Shown here piece after piece: positions 8,125 to 16,615 of a stretch of DNA of 38,204 nt. Below the pieces are notes generated by a model. That model did no database searches and was not told the origin of the DNA. It saw only the letters and a list, made by a program, of their open reading frames with translations. The position numbers and the translations under genes were made by a program. This stretch comes from Phreatobacter oligotrophus (lineage in GTDB: Bacteria; Pseudomonadota; Alphaproteobacteria; Rhizobiales; Phreatobacteraceae), in contig NZ_PZZL01000016.1 of NCBI RefSeq assembly GCF_003046185.1, positions 1-38,204 of the forward strand, written 5' to 3'. Positions within the stretch are counted from its first letter, which is position 1. Each line of letters starts with the position of its first letter.

Positions 8125-9501
8125 TCAACCCAAGAGATAGCGAAGCATCAGCCCCCCTGCCGCCGCGGCCCCCAGTGTTGGAATGAGGCCCAGCTTGAGG
8201 CGGAAGATCGCAATGGCAGCGGCGACGGCGAGCAAGGCCGCCGCCAGATCAAGAGACCGAAGGTCCGGCCAGGCAAAAGAGAGCGGGCCGGCCGAGACGG
8301 TTCCGACAGTTCGGAAGACCACATGAAGGCCGAACCAGATGGCGAGGTTGAGGATGACGCCGACCACCGATGCCGTGATGGCCGTCAATGCGCCCGAAAG
8401 GGCTTTGTTGGCGCGGAGCGTCTCAATGTATGGCGCCCCAAGGAAAATCCAGAGGAAGCATGGAATGAAGGTCACCCAGGTTGTGAGGGTGGCGCCGATG
8501 ACACCGCTCAGCAGCGGATCGATGCCAGGGGGTGAACGGAATGCCGCAAGAAACCCGACATAGACCAACACCAGGATAAGCGGCCCCGGTGTGGTTTCTG
8601 CCATGGCGAGGCCGTCGAGCATTTCACCTGGCCGAAGCCAACCGAAGCTCGAGACGGCGGCCTGCGCGACGTAAGACAGAACGGCATAGGCTCCCCCGAA
8701 TGTCACGACCGCCATCTGCGAAAAGAACGCTGCGATTGGCATGAAGATGGTCTCGCGACCGAAGACAACGGCGAGGAGCAGCACCGGGGCGATCCACAGC
8801 AGGCCCCAGACGAGGAGGACCTTGGCCGCCCGGCCCCAACCCGGCTGCACTTCCGGTTCGCGCAGTTCGAGGAACGGACCGCTGATCGCCGCCCCGCCAT
8901 GCCCGCTGCCCTTGAACAGATCGGGTCGCAAGCGCGCGCCAAAATAGCCCATGAGGCCGGCGCCGAGGATGATGAGCGGGAACGGCACCTGGAATGCATA
9001 GATCGCGATAAAGGACGCGGCCGCGAGGCCTATCATGAAGCCATTTTTCAGGGCTCTCTTGCCGACGCGGATCACAGCCTCGATGACGACGGCGAGCACC
9101 GCCGCCTTGAGCCCGAAGAAGATGGCGTCGATGGACGCGGTGCCTTGATAAAGCGCGTAGATGGAGCTGAGGCCGAGGATGATCAGGAAGCCGGGAATGA
9201 TGAAGAGGGTCCCGGCGACGACGCCGCCCCTCACACCGTGCAGCAGCCACCCGATATAGGTTGCAAGCTGCTGCGCCTCGGGCCCCGGTAGTAGCATGCA
9301 GTAGTTGAGAGCGTGGAGGAACCGCTCTTCCGAGATCCAGCGCTTCTCCTCAACCAGAACCTTGTGCATGAGCGCGATCTGACCGGCCGGGCCGCCAAAG
9401 CTCAGCAAGCCAATTTTGGCGAAGACGAGGAATGCCTCCCACTGGGTAGGGTGGGCGATTGTCGCAGGTGCAACGTTCTCGTTGGCAGACAAAGCGGTCA
9501 T
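8125..9501 (-). CDS. chrA: ChrA chromate transporter (long, two-domain)
   Basis: A 458-residue inner-membrane protein of the CHR superfamily that exports chromate. I start it at MTALSANENV, five bases after the chrB stop codon; a longer frame runs into chrB. Both repeated CHR domains are present. The first carries FAKIGLLSFGGPAGQIALMH and LLPGPEAQQLATYIGW; the second carries AVVTFGGAYAVLSYVAQ and MAETTPGPLILVLVYVGF. About ten hydrophobic segments are seen. The length fits the long-chain proteobacterial class. The 5-base spacing to chrB implies translational coupling. Confidence 0.94.
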   Translation of the reverse strand: MTALSANENVAPATIAHPTQWEAFLVFAKIGLLSFGGPAGQIALMHKVLVEEKRWISEERFLHALNYCMLLPGPEAQQLATYIGWLLHGVRGGVVAGTLFIIPGFLIILGLSSIYALYQGTASIDAIFFGLKAAVLAVVIEAVIRVGKRALKNGFMIGLAAASFIAIYAFQVPFPLIILGAGLMGYFGARLRPDLFKGSGHGGAAISGPFLELREPEVQPGWGRAAKVLLVWGLLWIAPVLLLAVVFGRETIFMPIAAFFSQMAVVTFGGAYAVLSYVAQAAVSSFGWLRPGEMLDGLAMAETTPGPLILVLVYVGFLAAFRSPPGIDPLLSGVIGATLTTWVTFIPCFLWIFLGAPYIETLRANKALSGALTAITASVVGVILNLAIWFGLHVVFRTVGTVSAGPLSFAWPDLRSLDLAAALLAVAAAIAIFRLKLGLIPTLGAAAAGGLMLRYLLG

Positions 9502-9506
9502 GTTCC

Positions 9507-10325
9507 TCAGGCCCCTTTCGCGGCAGCCGGCCAGTTGTGCGTCTCGTCGGTTGCGTCGCGGCACCAGCGGTAAAAGCTGTCGTAGAACAACATGCCCGCC
9601 TCCAACTGCTTCAGGTCATCCTTGAACATCCGCGAGAGACCGAGAGACGCCGCGAGAAAACCCGCTGCTTCTGGAACGAGATCGAGCCGGCCGGTGTCGG
9701 CAGCGCGCACGATCAGAGCGAGCCGATCCAGCGCAGGCGCCGATAGCCCTGTTTCCATGAGCAGTGTGTCAAAGGTGCAGGTCTCGCCCCGGTGGCTCCA
9801 GAAGACCCCTTCGATATCGAATGGCGTGGCGCCGAAGCGGTCTGCCACAGCCGTCACCTCGCTCGGGGCTACAAATAAGAACACGGCGGAAGGATCAACG
9901 AAGCGGCGGATGAGCCAGGGGCAGGCGATCCGGTCGACCTTCGGTCTGGCTCTTGTGACCCAAACGGTGCGCCCTCGGTCGTCGGGCTTCGGCAGCGGGG
10001 TCGTGTTCAAGAGCAGTGCTCGGTAAGCCCGCCAGGCCTCAAAGCCCCCCTCCAGAGACATGGCGTCCACGCCCTCGTGACGCAGCCACGCAGCCGCGCC
10101 CTGACTGAGTTTGAGCCCTTTCTGACAACTGATGACGACGGTGCGGCCGGCGAATTCGGTGGCCCAATCGCTCACGGTGCGAAAATCCCGCCTCACTGAG
10201 CCGGGGATCAGTCTTGGGTCGGCCGCAACATCGTCGTCGATCCGCACGTCGATGATCGTGGGTGCGTCGGGCAGCCCGATGAGGCGGTAAAGCTGGGAAA
10301 CAGTGATCTCAGTCGGCAACGGCAT
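9507..10325 (-). CDS. chrB: rhodanese-ChrB chromate resistance protein
   Basis: A 272-residue two-domain protein. Residues 1-105 form a rhodanese domain with TIIDVR (23-28), PGSVRRDF and the active-site loop SCQKGLKLS, whose Cys67 would carry a persulfide. Residues about 118-270 are the ChrB C-terminal domain, with WVTRARPKVDRIACPWLIRR and CTFDTLLMETGL. Classical ChrB has a winged-helix-like N-terminus and regulates chrA. Here that part is replaced by rhodanese, so a catalytic or redox role is as likely as regulation. It is the first gene of the chrB-chrA-Cj0069 operon. The promoter should lie in 10326-10628, but no boxes are convincing. Confidence 0.9.
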   Translation of the reverse strand: MPLPTEITVSQLYRLIGLPDAPTIIDVRIDDDVAADPRLIPGSVRRDFRTVSDWATEFAGRTVVISCQKGLKLSQGAAAWLRHEGVDAMSLEGGFEAWRAYRALLLNTTPLPKPDDRGRTVWVTRARPKVDRIACPWLIRRFVDPSAVFLFVAPSEVTAVADRFGATPFDIEGVFWSHRGETCTFDTLLMETGLSAPALDRLALIVRAADTGRLDLVPEAAGFLAASLGLSRMFKDDLKQLEAGMLFYDSFYRWCRDATDETHNWPAAAKGA

Positions 10326-10628
10326 AGCGTCCGGCCCCTGGGGAAGAGGGTTGGACGCGAACTTTGGGCTGTCGCCTCACGGGGACGTCGCGGATCGACC
10401 CCTTGCGCCAACGTATCTCCTGAGCCAGTGCATCCTGTCAACGTGGGACAAGGCCATTGCCCCTTGGTCAGAAGTCAACATTTTCGCACCACCTTGCCGC
10501 CCATTGATGCGCCCAGGCTTTTCTGGTGCAGATCTCTGGTGCCTAATCCCCTCCCGAACACCAGAAATGCCTCGCTACGCGGAATGCGTCACATACCATC
10601 CCTAAGTTCCGCTTCTGCCATGAAGCCG
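10326..10628. other. gap upstream of chrB
   Basis: No gene is supported. A plus-strand frame (10303-10605) reads across the chrB start and has no family features. The chrB promoter must lie here. The right edge abuts copy 2 of the 77-bp repeat. Confidence 0.4.
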
Positions 10629-10705
10629 GCGTCCGCTTTTGAGGCGCGAAGCGGACGTCCTTCGGAGTCAGTTTATGGGCCCCAAGCAGAAGCTGGGAAC
10701 GTCCG
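10629..10705 (+). repeat. 77-bp dispersed intergenic repeat, copy 2
   Basis: Gapless partner of 4691-4767 in the same orientation. This copy also holds a perfect 9-bp hairpin, CGTCCGCTT (10630-10638) pairing with AAGCGGACG (10649-10657), with a 10-base loop. Copy 1 has lost part of that stem. Confidence 0.65.
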
Positions 10706-10708
10706 ATA

Positions 10709-10819
10709 ATGAGCGGCAAGGGCCCGCTACCGGTCATAGGTCTACGCGATGCAGCCATCGGCGTGGCACTTGGCACAATACTCGGTGGCCTGATCGTACT
10801 GAGGATTGTGTCGCTGTAG
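10709..10819 (+). CDS. possible 36-residue single-TM microprotein
   Basis: ATG to TAG frame reading MSGKGPLPVIGLRDAAIG, then VALGTILGGLIVLRIVSL. Residues about 13-33 form one glycine-containing hydrophobic helix with basic flanks. It starts 4 bases after the 77-bp repeat. The ribosome site is weak (GGGAAC about 10 bases upstream). It might be a truncated relative of the two-TM proteins nearby, or chance. No family is recognised. Confidence 0.3.
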   Translation: MSGKGPLPVIGLRDAAIGVALGTILGGLIVLRIVSL

Positions 10820-10891
10820 TCGGCGGTGGCGGATCAGAAAGGCCGCTGACGATGCGCTTGGCGCCAGGCTCATTTCGCGGCAAACGATCCG

Positions 10892-11128
10892 CTATTCGGT
10901 ATCCGCACTCCCCCTGACAAGCCCGAAAAGACCGGCAGCCAAAACTGCTCCCACGCATCCGCCCGTCACAGCATGGGTGAGGTAATCGCTAGTCTCAAAG
11001 ACCTCTTCAACGTCGAGGATGAGGGCGATCAACATGCCCACTGAGGCGCCGCCGAGACTGGCCGCAGCCACGAGCATCCATTCGATCCGGCAGTCCGTCG
11101 TGGTCGCCTCGTTCTGTCGCGACATCAT
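10892..11128 (-). CDS. small two-TM membrane protein, relative of 333-536
   Basis: A 78-residue protein of unknown function. It has a polar N-terminus (MMSRQNEATTTDCRIE) and two hydrophobic segments, about residues 18-38 (LVAAASLGGASVGMLIALIL) and 52-71 (AVTGGCVGAVLAAGLFGLV). GGAxxGxxxxLxLD after helix 1 and GxxxGAxxA in helix 2 line up with the protein at 333-536. It lies 77 bases downstream of the MCP gene on the same strand and could be cotranscribed, although a hairpin lies between. Confidence 0.6.
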   Translation of the reverse strand: MMSRQNEATTTDCRIEWMLVAAASLGGASVGMLIALILDVEEVFETSDYLTHAVTGGCVGAVLAAGLFGLVRGSADTE

Positions 11129-11181
11129 GCTTACTCTCTACTCGGTATCTCCCGGTGAAAGCGCAGATTAACGGCCTGCGC

Positions 11182-11200
11182 GCCTCTCGTCGTCAGAGGC
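11182..11200 (-). terminator. weak hairpin after MCP gene
   Basis: GCCTCT (11182-11187) pairs with AGAGGC (11195-11200) around a 7-base loop, just past the MCP stop at 11206. There is no U-tract, so it may only attenuate transcription. Confidence 0.25.
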
Positions 11201-11205
11201 TCGCA

Positions 11206-12912
11206 TCACGCGGCACGGACGTTGGCAAGGAATCCCTCCAGCTCCTGGCGCAGCCGTTCAGCATTGCGGGAAAGCTCGCCGGCAGAGCTGAGAACCTGAG
11301 CGGCAGCGGCCCCCGTCGACGACGCGGCCTGGTTCACACCGTCGATGTTGGATGACACCTCCGCTGTCCCCGCCGAGGCCTGCTGAACGTTGCGGGAGAT
11401 CTCGGCCGTGGCCGAGGTCTGCTCTTCCATGGCGGCTGCGATCGAGGTTGAAATCGCACTCATCTGGCGGATCGTCTCGCTGATGCCATCGATGGAGACC
11501 GCCGCGGCGCCGGTGGCGCTCTGGATCTGGCTAATCTGCGCACCGATCTGCGCCGTGGCCTTGCTGGTCTGCTCGGCAAGCTGCTTCACTTCAGCCGCGA
11601 CAACTGCGAACCCCTTACCGGCTTCGCCGGCGCGGGCCGCCTCAATGGTGGCGTTGAGCGCGAGCAGGTTGGTCTGGCCCGCGATAGCCTCGATCAGGTT
11701 CACGATGGCGCCGATCGACTGGGTCGACTGCGAGAGTTCCTGCATCTTGTGCGCGGTGTCGCTAGCCTCGCTCACCGCCTTGTCGGCGATCTCGGTCGAG
11801 CGCGTCACCTGCGTCGCAATCTCTCGTGCCGAGATCGACATCTCCTCGGTCGCGGACGCGACGGTCTGGACGTTGTTGGCCATCTGCTCCGAGGCCGAGG
11901 CCACTGACGACGACTGGATCGAGGTCTCCTCCGCGGTGGAGGTCAACGTCTGCGCCGCAGCCTCAAGCTCCGTCGCCGAGGCCGAGACGGCACCGACAAT
12001 GCCCCCGACCGCACGGTCGAAGCGATCAGCGAGATCGTTCATGGCGCGGCGCTTCTCCTCGTGAGCGCGCTTTTCAGACGCTGCCTGCTCCTCCTGGAGG
12101 CGCAGCTTCTCAAGGCCATTCTCGCGGAAGATCTCGGCTGCGCGGGCGACATCACCGACCTCATCACGACGCTCTGCACCCTCCACCGCGATGTCGTAGT
12201 TGCCGGTGGCGAGCTGCTGCAAGGTGGCGACGATCTGACGGATCGGGCCGGCAATACCGAATTGGCCAATCATCACACCGAGGATAAGGCCCACGGAAAT
12301 CCCGATGCCCGCGACCAACTGCATCAGGAAGGCGCTCGCCTTGTATTCGAGGGTCGCGGCGGCGGAGACGGTCACGACGTTCCGCTCGAGCGTGTCGGAC
12401 AGAGACCGAACTGCAGTGGCCAGCTGCTCTGCGACCACGCGGCTGCTTTCGACCGACTTGTGCAGGTTCTCAAGGTCAGCGCTGACCTCGAAACGCCTGA
12501 CCTTCGCTGCCTGAACAAAGGTATCGTCGAGTTCAACGTTGTAAGCCTTGATGGCGTCATCGACCTTGGCGAGCTGCGCCTGATACTCTGCAGGCAGGTC
12601 CCGTCCCAGACGCTGACGCAGCTCGCTCAGCTCACGCTGTTCCGTGGCGATCTGCTGCTTCAGCCGCGCCACGTTTTCAGGGCGTGGATCAGCGGCAATT
12701 GCGTACTCGTTGCGGTTCAACAGCGCCACGAGACGGTTCATGCGAGAGGCGAACAGCGCCTGGTTGGCTGATCGCTCCATGACATCGGTGGCGTCACTCA
12801 GGGAGCGCAGCGAGGTCGAGCCAACATACGTGATGATGGCGGACACCGTCGCAAGAATAGCAATCAGGGCCAGGATCTTATGGAGAATCTTGACGCGAGA
12901 GAGGATGTTCAT
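11206..12912 (-). CDS. methyl-accepting chemotaxis protein
   Basis: A 568-residue transmembrane chemoreceptor. Helix 1 (about 10-32) is followed by a mostly helical periplasmic domain of about 165 residues, of the four-helix-bundle sensing type ([40 protein letters not shown]). Helix 2 (about 195-220) leads to a HAMP domain ([18 protein letters not shown]) and a long coiled-coil signalling domain. The conserved hairpin tip, [20 protein letters not shown], is intact and contacts CheA/CheW. There is no C-terminal CheR-binding pentapeptide. No che genes lie nearby, so it probably feeds a chemosensory array encoded elsewhere. The ligand is unknown. Confidence 0.94.
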   Translation of the reverse strand: MNILSRVKILHKILALIAILATVSAIITYVGSTSLRSLSDATDVMERSANQALFASRMNRLVALLNRNEYAIAADPRPENVARLKQQIATEQRELSELRQRLGRDLPAEYQAQLAKVDDAIKAYNVELDDTFVQAAKVRRFEVSADLENLHKSVESSRVVAEQLATAVRSLSDTLERNVVTVSAAATLEYKASAFLMQLVAGIGISVGLILGVMIGQFGIAGPIRQIVATLQQLATGNYDIAVEGAERRDEVGDVARAAEIFRENGLEKLRLQEEQAASEKRAHEEKRRAMNDLADRFDRAVGGIVGAVSASATELEAAAQTLTSTAEETSIQSSSVASASEQMANNVQTVASATEEMSISAREIATQVTRSTEIADKAVSEASDTAHKMQELSQSTQSIGAIVNLIEAIAGQTNLLALNATIEAARAGEAGKGFAVVAAEVKQLAEQTSKATAQIGAQISQIQSATGAAAVSIDGISETIRQMSAISTSIAAAMEEQTSATAEISRNVQQASAGTAEVSSNIDGVNQAASSTGAAAAQVLSSAGELSRNAERLRQELEGFLANVRAA

Positions 12913-13096
12913 CGGGCCAGCCCAAACAGGTGAATTGGGCCGAGGATCGGACGTCCGGCTTAACGACGCGTGAGTACAACCGAAAATGCGCGTAAATTTG
13001 TTCGGATTGTCCTATTATGTCGCATGCGACCGGGTGTGACCTGCCGTTGAGATTGAAAGGACGTTAAACGTTGAACCCAACGAATGCGCGGAACCG

Positions 13097-13414
13097 ATGA
13101 CCGACAGTCCCAACATTATCCCATTCCCGCTCAAAATCGATCACGGGCTACCACTCGAACAGGGACCGACCGAGATCATAAAGATTTCCGATGGCATCCA
13201 GGGGATGCTGCATGCAACCCACCAACTCGCTAAAGCGGTTGTAGGTGCCAAGCTGACGCCTGACACCCATCAGCAGTTCCTGACAGAGATCAAGGCCATT
13301 ACCCGCGATACCGCCGCACTCTACCTGCTGCTGGCGCAGCAGTTTGAGGGGGCGGGCCCTCTGGTGGCGCGAATCCAATCCGTTTTGGCCGACTTGCGAC
13401 GCGATCCGCCCTGA
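13097..13414 (+). CDS. hypothetical helical protein, 105 aa
   Basis: No family is recognised. The N-terminal MTDSPNIIPFPLKIDHG is followed by three predicted amphipathic helices (about 25-50, 55-83 and 87-101). There is no signal peptide or membrane segment, so it is probably cytosolic. It is divergent from the MCP gene, with 184 bases between starts, and followed by a GC-rich hairpin at 13547. Regular codon usage and clear start and stop support a real gene; the ribosome site is weak. Confidence 0.55.
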   Translation: MTDSPNIIPFPLKIDHGLPLEQGPTEIIKISDGIQGMLHATHQLAKAVVGAKLTPDTHQQFLTEIKAITRDTAALYLLLAQQFEGAGPLVARIQSVLADLRRDPP

Positions 13415-13546
13415 CGGCCCCCATTTACTCAGCCTCGGCTGGGCGGCCAAGTCAGGCTATTTACCGACCGGTATTCCGCGACCTTTCGACCGTAATTGAC
13501 GTGCGGCACTGTCACGGTGCCGCGCCTGGCCCGGCAGCGGCATTGG

Positions 13547-13583
13547 CCCGTCCGGACCCCTGAGAAACCCTCTGCCGGACGGG
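13547..13583. terminator. candidate hairpin terminator
   Basis: Perfect 9-bp stem, CCCGTCCGG (13547-13555) with CCGGACGGG (13575-13583), with a 19-base loop, followed on the plus strand by TCTTCCATTTT. It lies 133 bases past the gene at 13097-13414. The long loop makes it a moderate candidate only. Confidence 0.4.
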
Positions 13584-13719
13584 TCTTCCATTTTCGTCGG
13601 TCCCGCAGGGCAAGCTCGCCCCTGAGGGCGAAGCAGGGCGGATGTTGACCTGCCGGATGATGCCGCAACCCGGCCAAGTGTACATAAGGCGAGACGCCTC
13701 AGTCGCATCGCTGGCGCCC

Positions 13720-13950
13720 TCAATGCTCCTGCCGGCGAGCCCTTAACTCGGCCGTCATCGTGTTGTCGGCTTCAATGGCCTCGATCCGCGCCGTGGCGAG
13801 ACCCGCCAACGCCAGAGCAATTGTCTCCGGCGACCATCCGGCGGCTTCCGCCATGTCCGTGATCAACTGGAACATCGGCTCCATGACGAACTCGCACTCG
13901 AGCAGGTGATCCGCACTATCGGCAGGCGTCTTCGGGCCAGAAATCGTCAT
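13720..13950 (-). CDS. hypothetical small protein, 76 aa
   Basis: Acidic, helical, probably cytosolic protein, MTISGPKTPADSADHLLE followed by MEPMFQLITDMAEAAGW and a C-terminal helix rich in Ala and Glu. An internal Met at residue 23 is an alternative start. No domain is recognised. The amino-acid composition is protein-like, unlike the arginine/proline-rich shadow frames around it. It stands alone between gaps. Confidence 0.5.
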   Translation of the reverse strand: MTISGPKTPADSADHLLECEFVMEPMFQLITDMAEAAGWSPETIALALAGLATARIEAIEADNTMTAELRARRQEH

Positions 13951-15036
13951 CGCCTCACTACGACCGTCCTGCGTGTCCGGGTCAATTCGGTGAGGTCAGG
14001 CGGGGTTGAGCGGATCGGAATGCCGTGTGGGGGTGCATCCATGCCGGGCCGGTCTCACAAAAACCCCACCACCCTAACGGGCAGCGGGGCCAGTTTCATG
14101 CGGGACGAAAAGGGTGGGGGAGGCCCACCCGGGTCCACCGTACGCTCCAGGCGCGATGAATGGACCTAAGGTCCGGGAAGGACCGGAGGCGACCTTGCTC
14201 AGCGAGCAGCGATCGCGGTACGCCGGCGCCTGTTCGGCCAGACACGAAATCCGTTGCCGACAGCCCGTAAGGGGACCAGGATGTCCGCGCCAATGGGGGC
14301 AGCGCCGGAGTTCGCCGGCTGCGCAGCCAATAGCTTCCATGCGGAGGGCCCAACGTTCGCGCGGGAGCAAGGGTCGCGTGGCCGGCGAATGCCGAGGGCG
14401 GAGAGCATTGCTCGACTCTGTATCAACCCCACGGCGCCGGTAGAGGTTCTATCACCCAATCAGGCTGGTACCCTACATTTAACGCCATGGTGCAGGCTTG
14501 TAGCGCGCTGATGTCTTTGAGACGAGGGGGTACTTGCCACAGCGAAGTCATTGGCTGCCCGCGATTGCCTGTGAGCTGGTCTGGCGGGCGCGGTCTGGCC
14601 ATGAGATCCACCAGACATGCGACTGCCCAATCGTCCCAAACGTGATCCCGACTAAAGCTGCGGTTGCCGACAGCAGCAACGGGGATGTCGAGGACGCGGC
14701 TTCGCTGGATCGAGAATTCGGTTTGAAACACGCCCGCGCGCTTTGCGCAGGCCTTGTTCACTACGCCAATACTGACCCGTCAAAACACCCTCCCCTAGGG
14801 CCCCGCAAGCAAGGCCCGGCGGCGTCCGTTTTGCGCAGCTATCACAGTTCCTCCGATGAGGCGGCTGCGCATGACCCGCGTTACGGCATCAGCAGTTTGG
14901 AGGAGAAGGTAGGGCGGGGCGGCTCAGGCGATTTAAGCAAACCACGGGTTTTGGCGTCATATTCGAGACCGAATGCCGATCCCAGCCAAAATAATCCGAT
15001 CACGGCGAGCTGTCGGCGGCCGCTGGTCCGGGGAGG
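13951..15036. other. 1.1-kb gap with no convincing gene
   Basis: Many overlapping frames occur on both strands, all rich in Arg/Pro/Ser and without family features. The longest (14534-15466 plus, 14423-14761 minus) look like chance in GC-rich DNA. The only structured element is a minus-strand terminator-like hairpin at 14059-14089, which has no identified gene upstream of it. The stretch could hold a decayed gene or an untranslated RNA. Confidence 0.4.
14059..14089 (-). terminator. minus-strand intrinsic terminator
   Basis: On the minus strand CCCCGCTGCCC, loop GTTA, then GGGTGGTGGGG followed by TTTTT. All 11 stem positions pair if G-U wobbles are allowed (three wobbles), and the U-tract follows directly. 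On the plus strand the wobble positions would be mismatches, so the structure is strand-specific. It would end a transcript coming from beyond 14090. Confidence 0.55.
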
Positions 15037-15288
15037 TCAGCGGCCGAAACGGCTTCTCATGCAGGCGCTGAAGGCGGGTGCCTGGGCGGAACTGTACGAC
15101 CATTGCATTCGGCCGTTGCGCGGTGCGAGGCGGCCGCCGACATGGAGCGCGCAGGTGCAGCCCTGCTTGTTGGGAGCCCGGTTGCATTGGGGCGCGATGC
15201 CGCCGCGCTGCGCCAGGCCTGGCGTCGGCGCAAACAAGATCCAGGTGGCAGTTGCCATGACGATCGCGAAGATGTTTCGACTGACCAT
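15037..15288 (-). CDS. small secreted Cys-containing protein, 83 aa
   Basis: From the ATG of MVSRNIFAIVM the first 26 residues form a signal peptide (basic start, hydrophobic core IFAIVMATATWILF, cleavage near PGLAQ). The mature part of about 57 residues has CNRAPNKQGCTCALHVGG, with three cysteines, and one more Cys near the C-terminus (SACMRS), enough for two disulfides. No named family is recognised. The longer frame upstream of this ATG is not needed. Bases 15289-15637, between this gene and the next, hold nothing I can support. Confidence 0.6.
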   Translation of the reverse strand: MVSRNIFAIVMATATWILFAPTPGLAQRGGIAPQCNRAPNKQGCTCALHVGGRLAPRNGRMQWSYSSAQAPAFSACMRSRFGR

Positions 15289-15637
15289 TGCCGCCCGGGC
15301 CTCCGGAAAACCGTCAGGCGATGGTGGGCGCGTGGTGTGGTCCCCACAATTGGGTCCAGTACGGATTGCCGGCAGCAGCATCGGAGCAGCCGTCCCACCG
15401 AACCGCGTTGAGTTTCGACGCTGGCGACGAGCGAGCCACCTGGATCATCGGCGGCTCGCATGCTGACAGTTGAGGCGCTTCGGCGGCTCTCGGCCGCGGA
15501 GCTAACGCCATGACCATTTTCGACACAGCCAGCCATCCACCTCCCCCCGGGGAAACTGCATTTTACTGCCGATAGTTCGGCTGGCCGACACTAGGTCATG
15601 ATCGCACCGAACTTGGTGCAGGCGCGGCCTTGGAGGC

Positions 15638-16615
15638 TCAGAAGATCGTCCGCCGGTCACGCAGGACACGGTTGATGGTACGGGCGTTGATGTCCTCGCT
15701 GGAGAAGGAGAAGTACCAGACGAGACGGGCCGTCCAGCCATTGTCGGCGAGGTCTCGATAGGTCGAACTCGTGCGCGACCACCCGACACGGCCGACGATG
15801 AATGAATTGGCCGACAGACTTCTGATCCAGTTCAGCTCGACGTAGAAATTGTCATCGACCCGCTTGGGACCGCGCGAAACCCAGTGGTCGTAGTCCTGGC
15901 GGCTCCCACCGGTGACAAGCCGCAACTCCGTCAGCCGATCCGGCAGCCTCCACCGCAGCTCGACGCTGGCGCCATAGCGAAAATAGACGCTGCGGCCATC
16001 AGAATAGGACCAGCGATCGCCGACGATCGACGGGCCGATGCTGAACCGCCCGAGCGACGTCTCGGCGACGAGCTGATCATAGTCGAGACCGGCCTCGAAG
16101 CCGGTGCCCGTGACGATCACGCGGTGGAAGAGCGGCCAGTAGCCCCATTGGTGGGCCGCGGTGAAGCTGGCCGTCCACGGGCCGATCGTCTTGGAGAGGG
16201 TGCCGCCCGCCGTCAGCGTGTCCGCGACCCTTTGCCCGACGGTGCGCCCGGAAATGGCGTAGGCGCCTGCCGCGTAGTCGAAGACGTCCCCGACGGACCC
16301 ATAGGTTCCGGCGCGCACCCGCCACGCGAAGGAATGGGGGCCGCCATCGGCGAGCGCGGCATTCAGGGCGCCTTCCAGATACCAATGGGGGCGGCTGAGC
16401 GCGCCAGGCGGAACGGAAGGTGCCGGAGCCGCCGCCCGGGACCTGGCCGCCGGAGCAGGCGCGGCCACGGGAGTGTCGTCGTCATCGTCGTCGTCATCGT
16501 CGCTGGCGGCGGCGGGGGGCGTGGGATTCGGCGCGGGAGGGAAGATCTCCCGCTCCTGCGCGATAGCCATGCCGGACCACAGGACCAACAGAAGGCACGA
16601 CAGGGATCTCACCAT
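15638..16615 (-). CDS. outer-membrane beta-barrel-like protein with poly-Asp linker
   Basis: A 325-residue exported protein. I start it at the ATG of MVRSLSCLLLVLWSG; a GTG four codons upstream is possible. The signal peptide ends near GMAIAQ. A proline/alanine-rich linker follows, containing SDDDDDDDDDT (nine Asp from a GTC/ATC-type triplet run at 16475-16502). From about residue 75 the protein alternates aromatic and polar residues as in beta-strands (HWYLEGALNAALADGG, WGYWPLFHRVIV, YFRYGASVELRWRL, LVWYFSFS), fitting an outer-membrane barrel. The C-terminal residue is Phe, usual for such proteins. Function unknown. Confidence 0.7.
   Translation of the reverse strand: MVRSLSCLLLVLWSGMAIAQEREIFPPAPNPTPPAAASDDDDDDDDDTPVAAPAPAARSRAAAPAPSVPPGALSRPHWYLEGALNAALADGGPHSFAWRVRAGTYGSVGDVFDYAAGAYAISGRTVGQRVADTLTAGGTLSKTIGPWTASFTAAHQWGYWPLFHRVIVTGTGFEAGLDYDQLVAETSLGRFSIGPSIVGDRWSYSDGRSVYFRYGASVELRWRLPDRLTELRLVTGGSRQDYDHWVSRGPKRVDDNFYVELNWIRSLSANSFIVGRVGWSRTSSTYRDLADNGWTARLVWYFSFSSEDINARTINRVLRDRRTIF

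Noticed and set aside
14534-15466. 310-codon plus-strand frame
   Set aside because: No recognisable domain, and it covers the minus-strand gene with a convincing signal peptide at 15037-15288.
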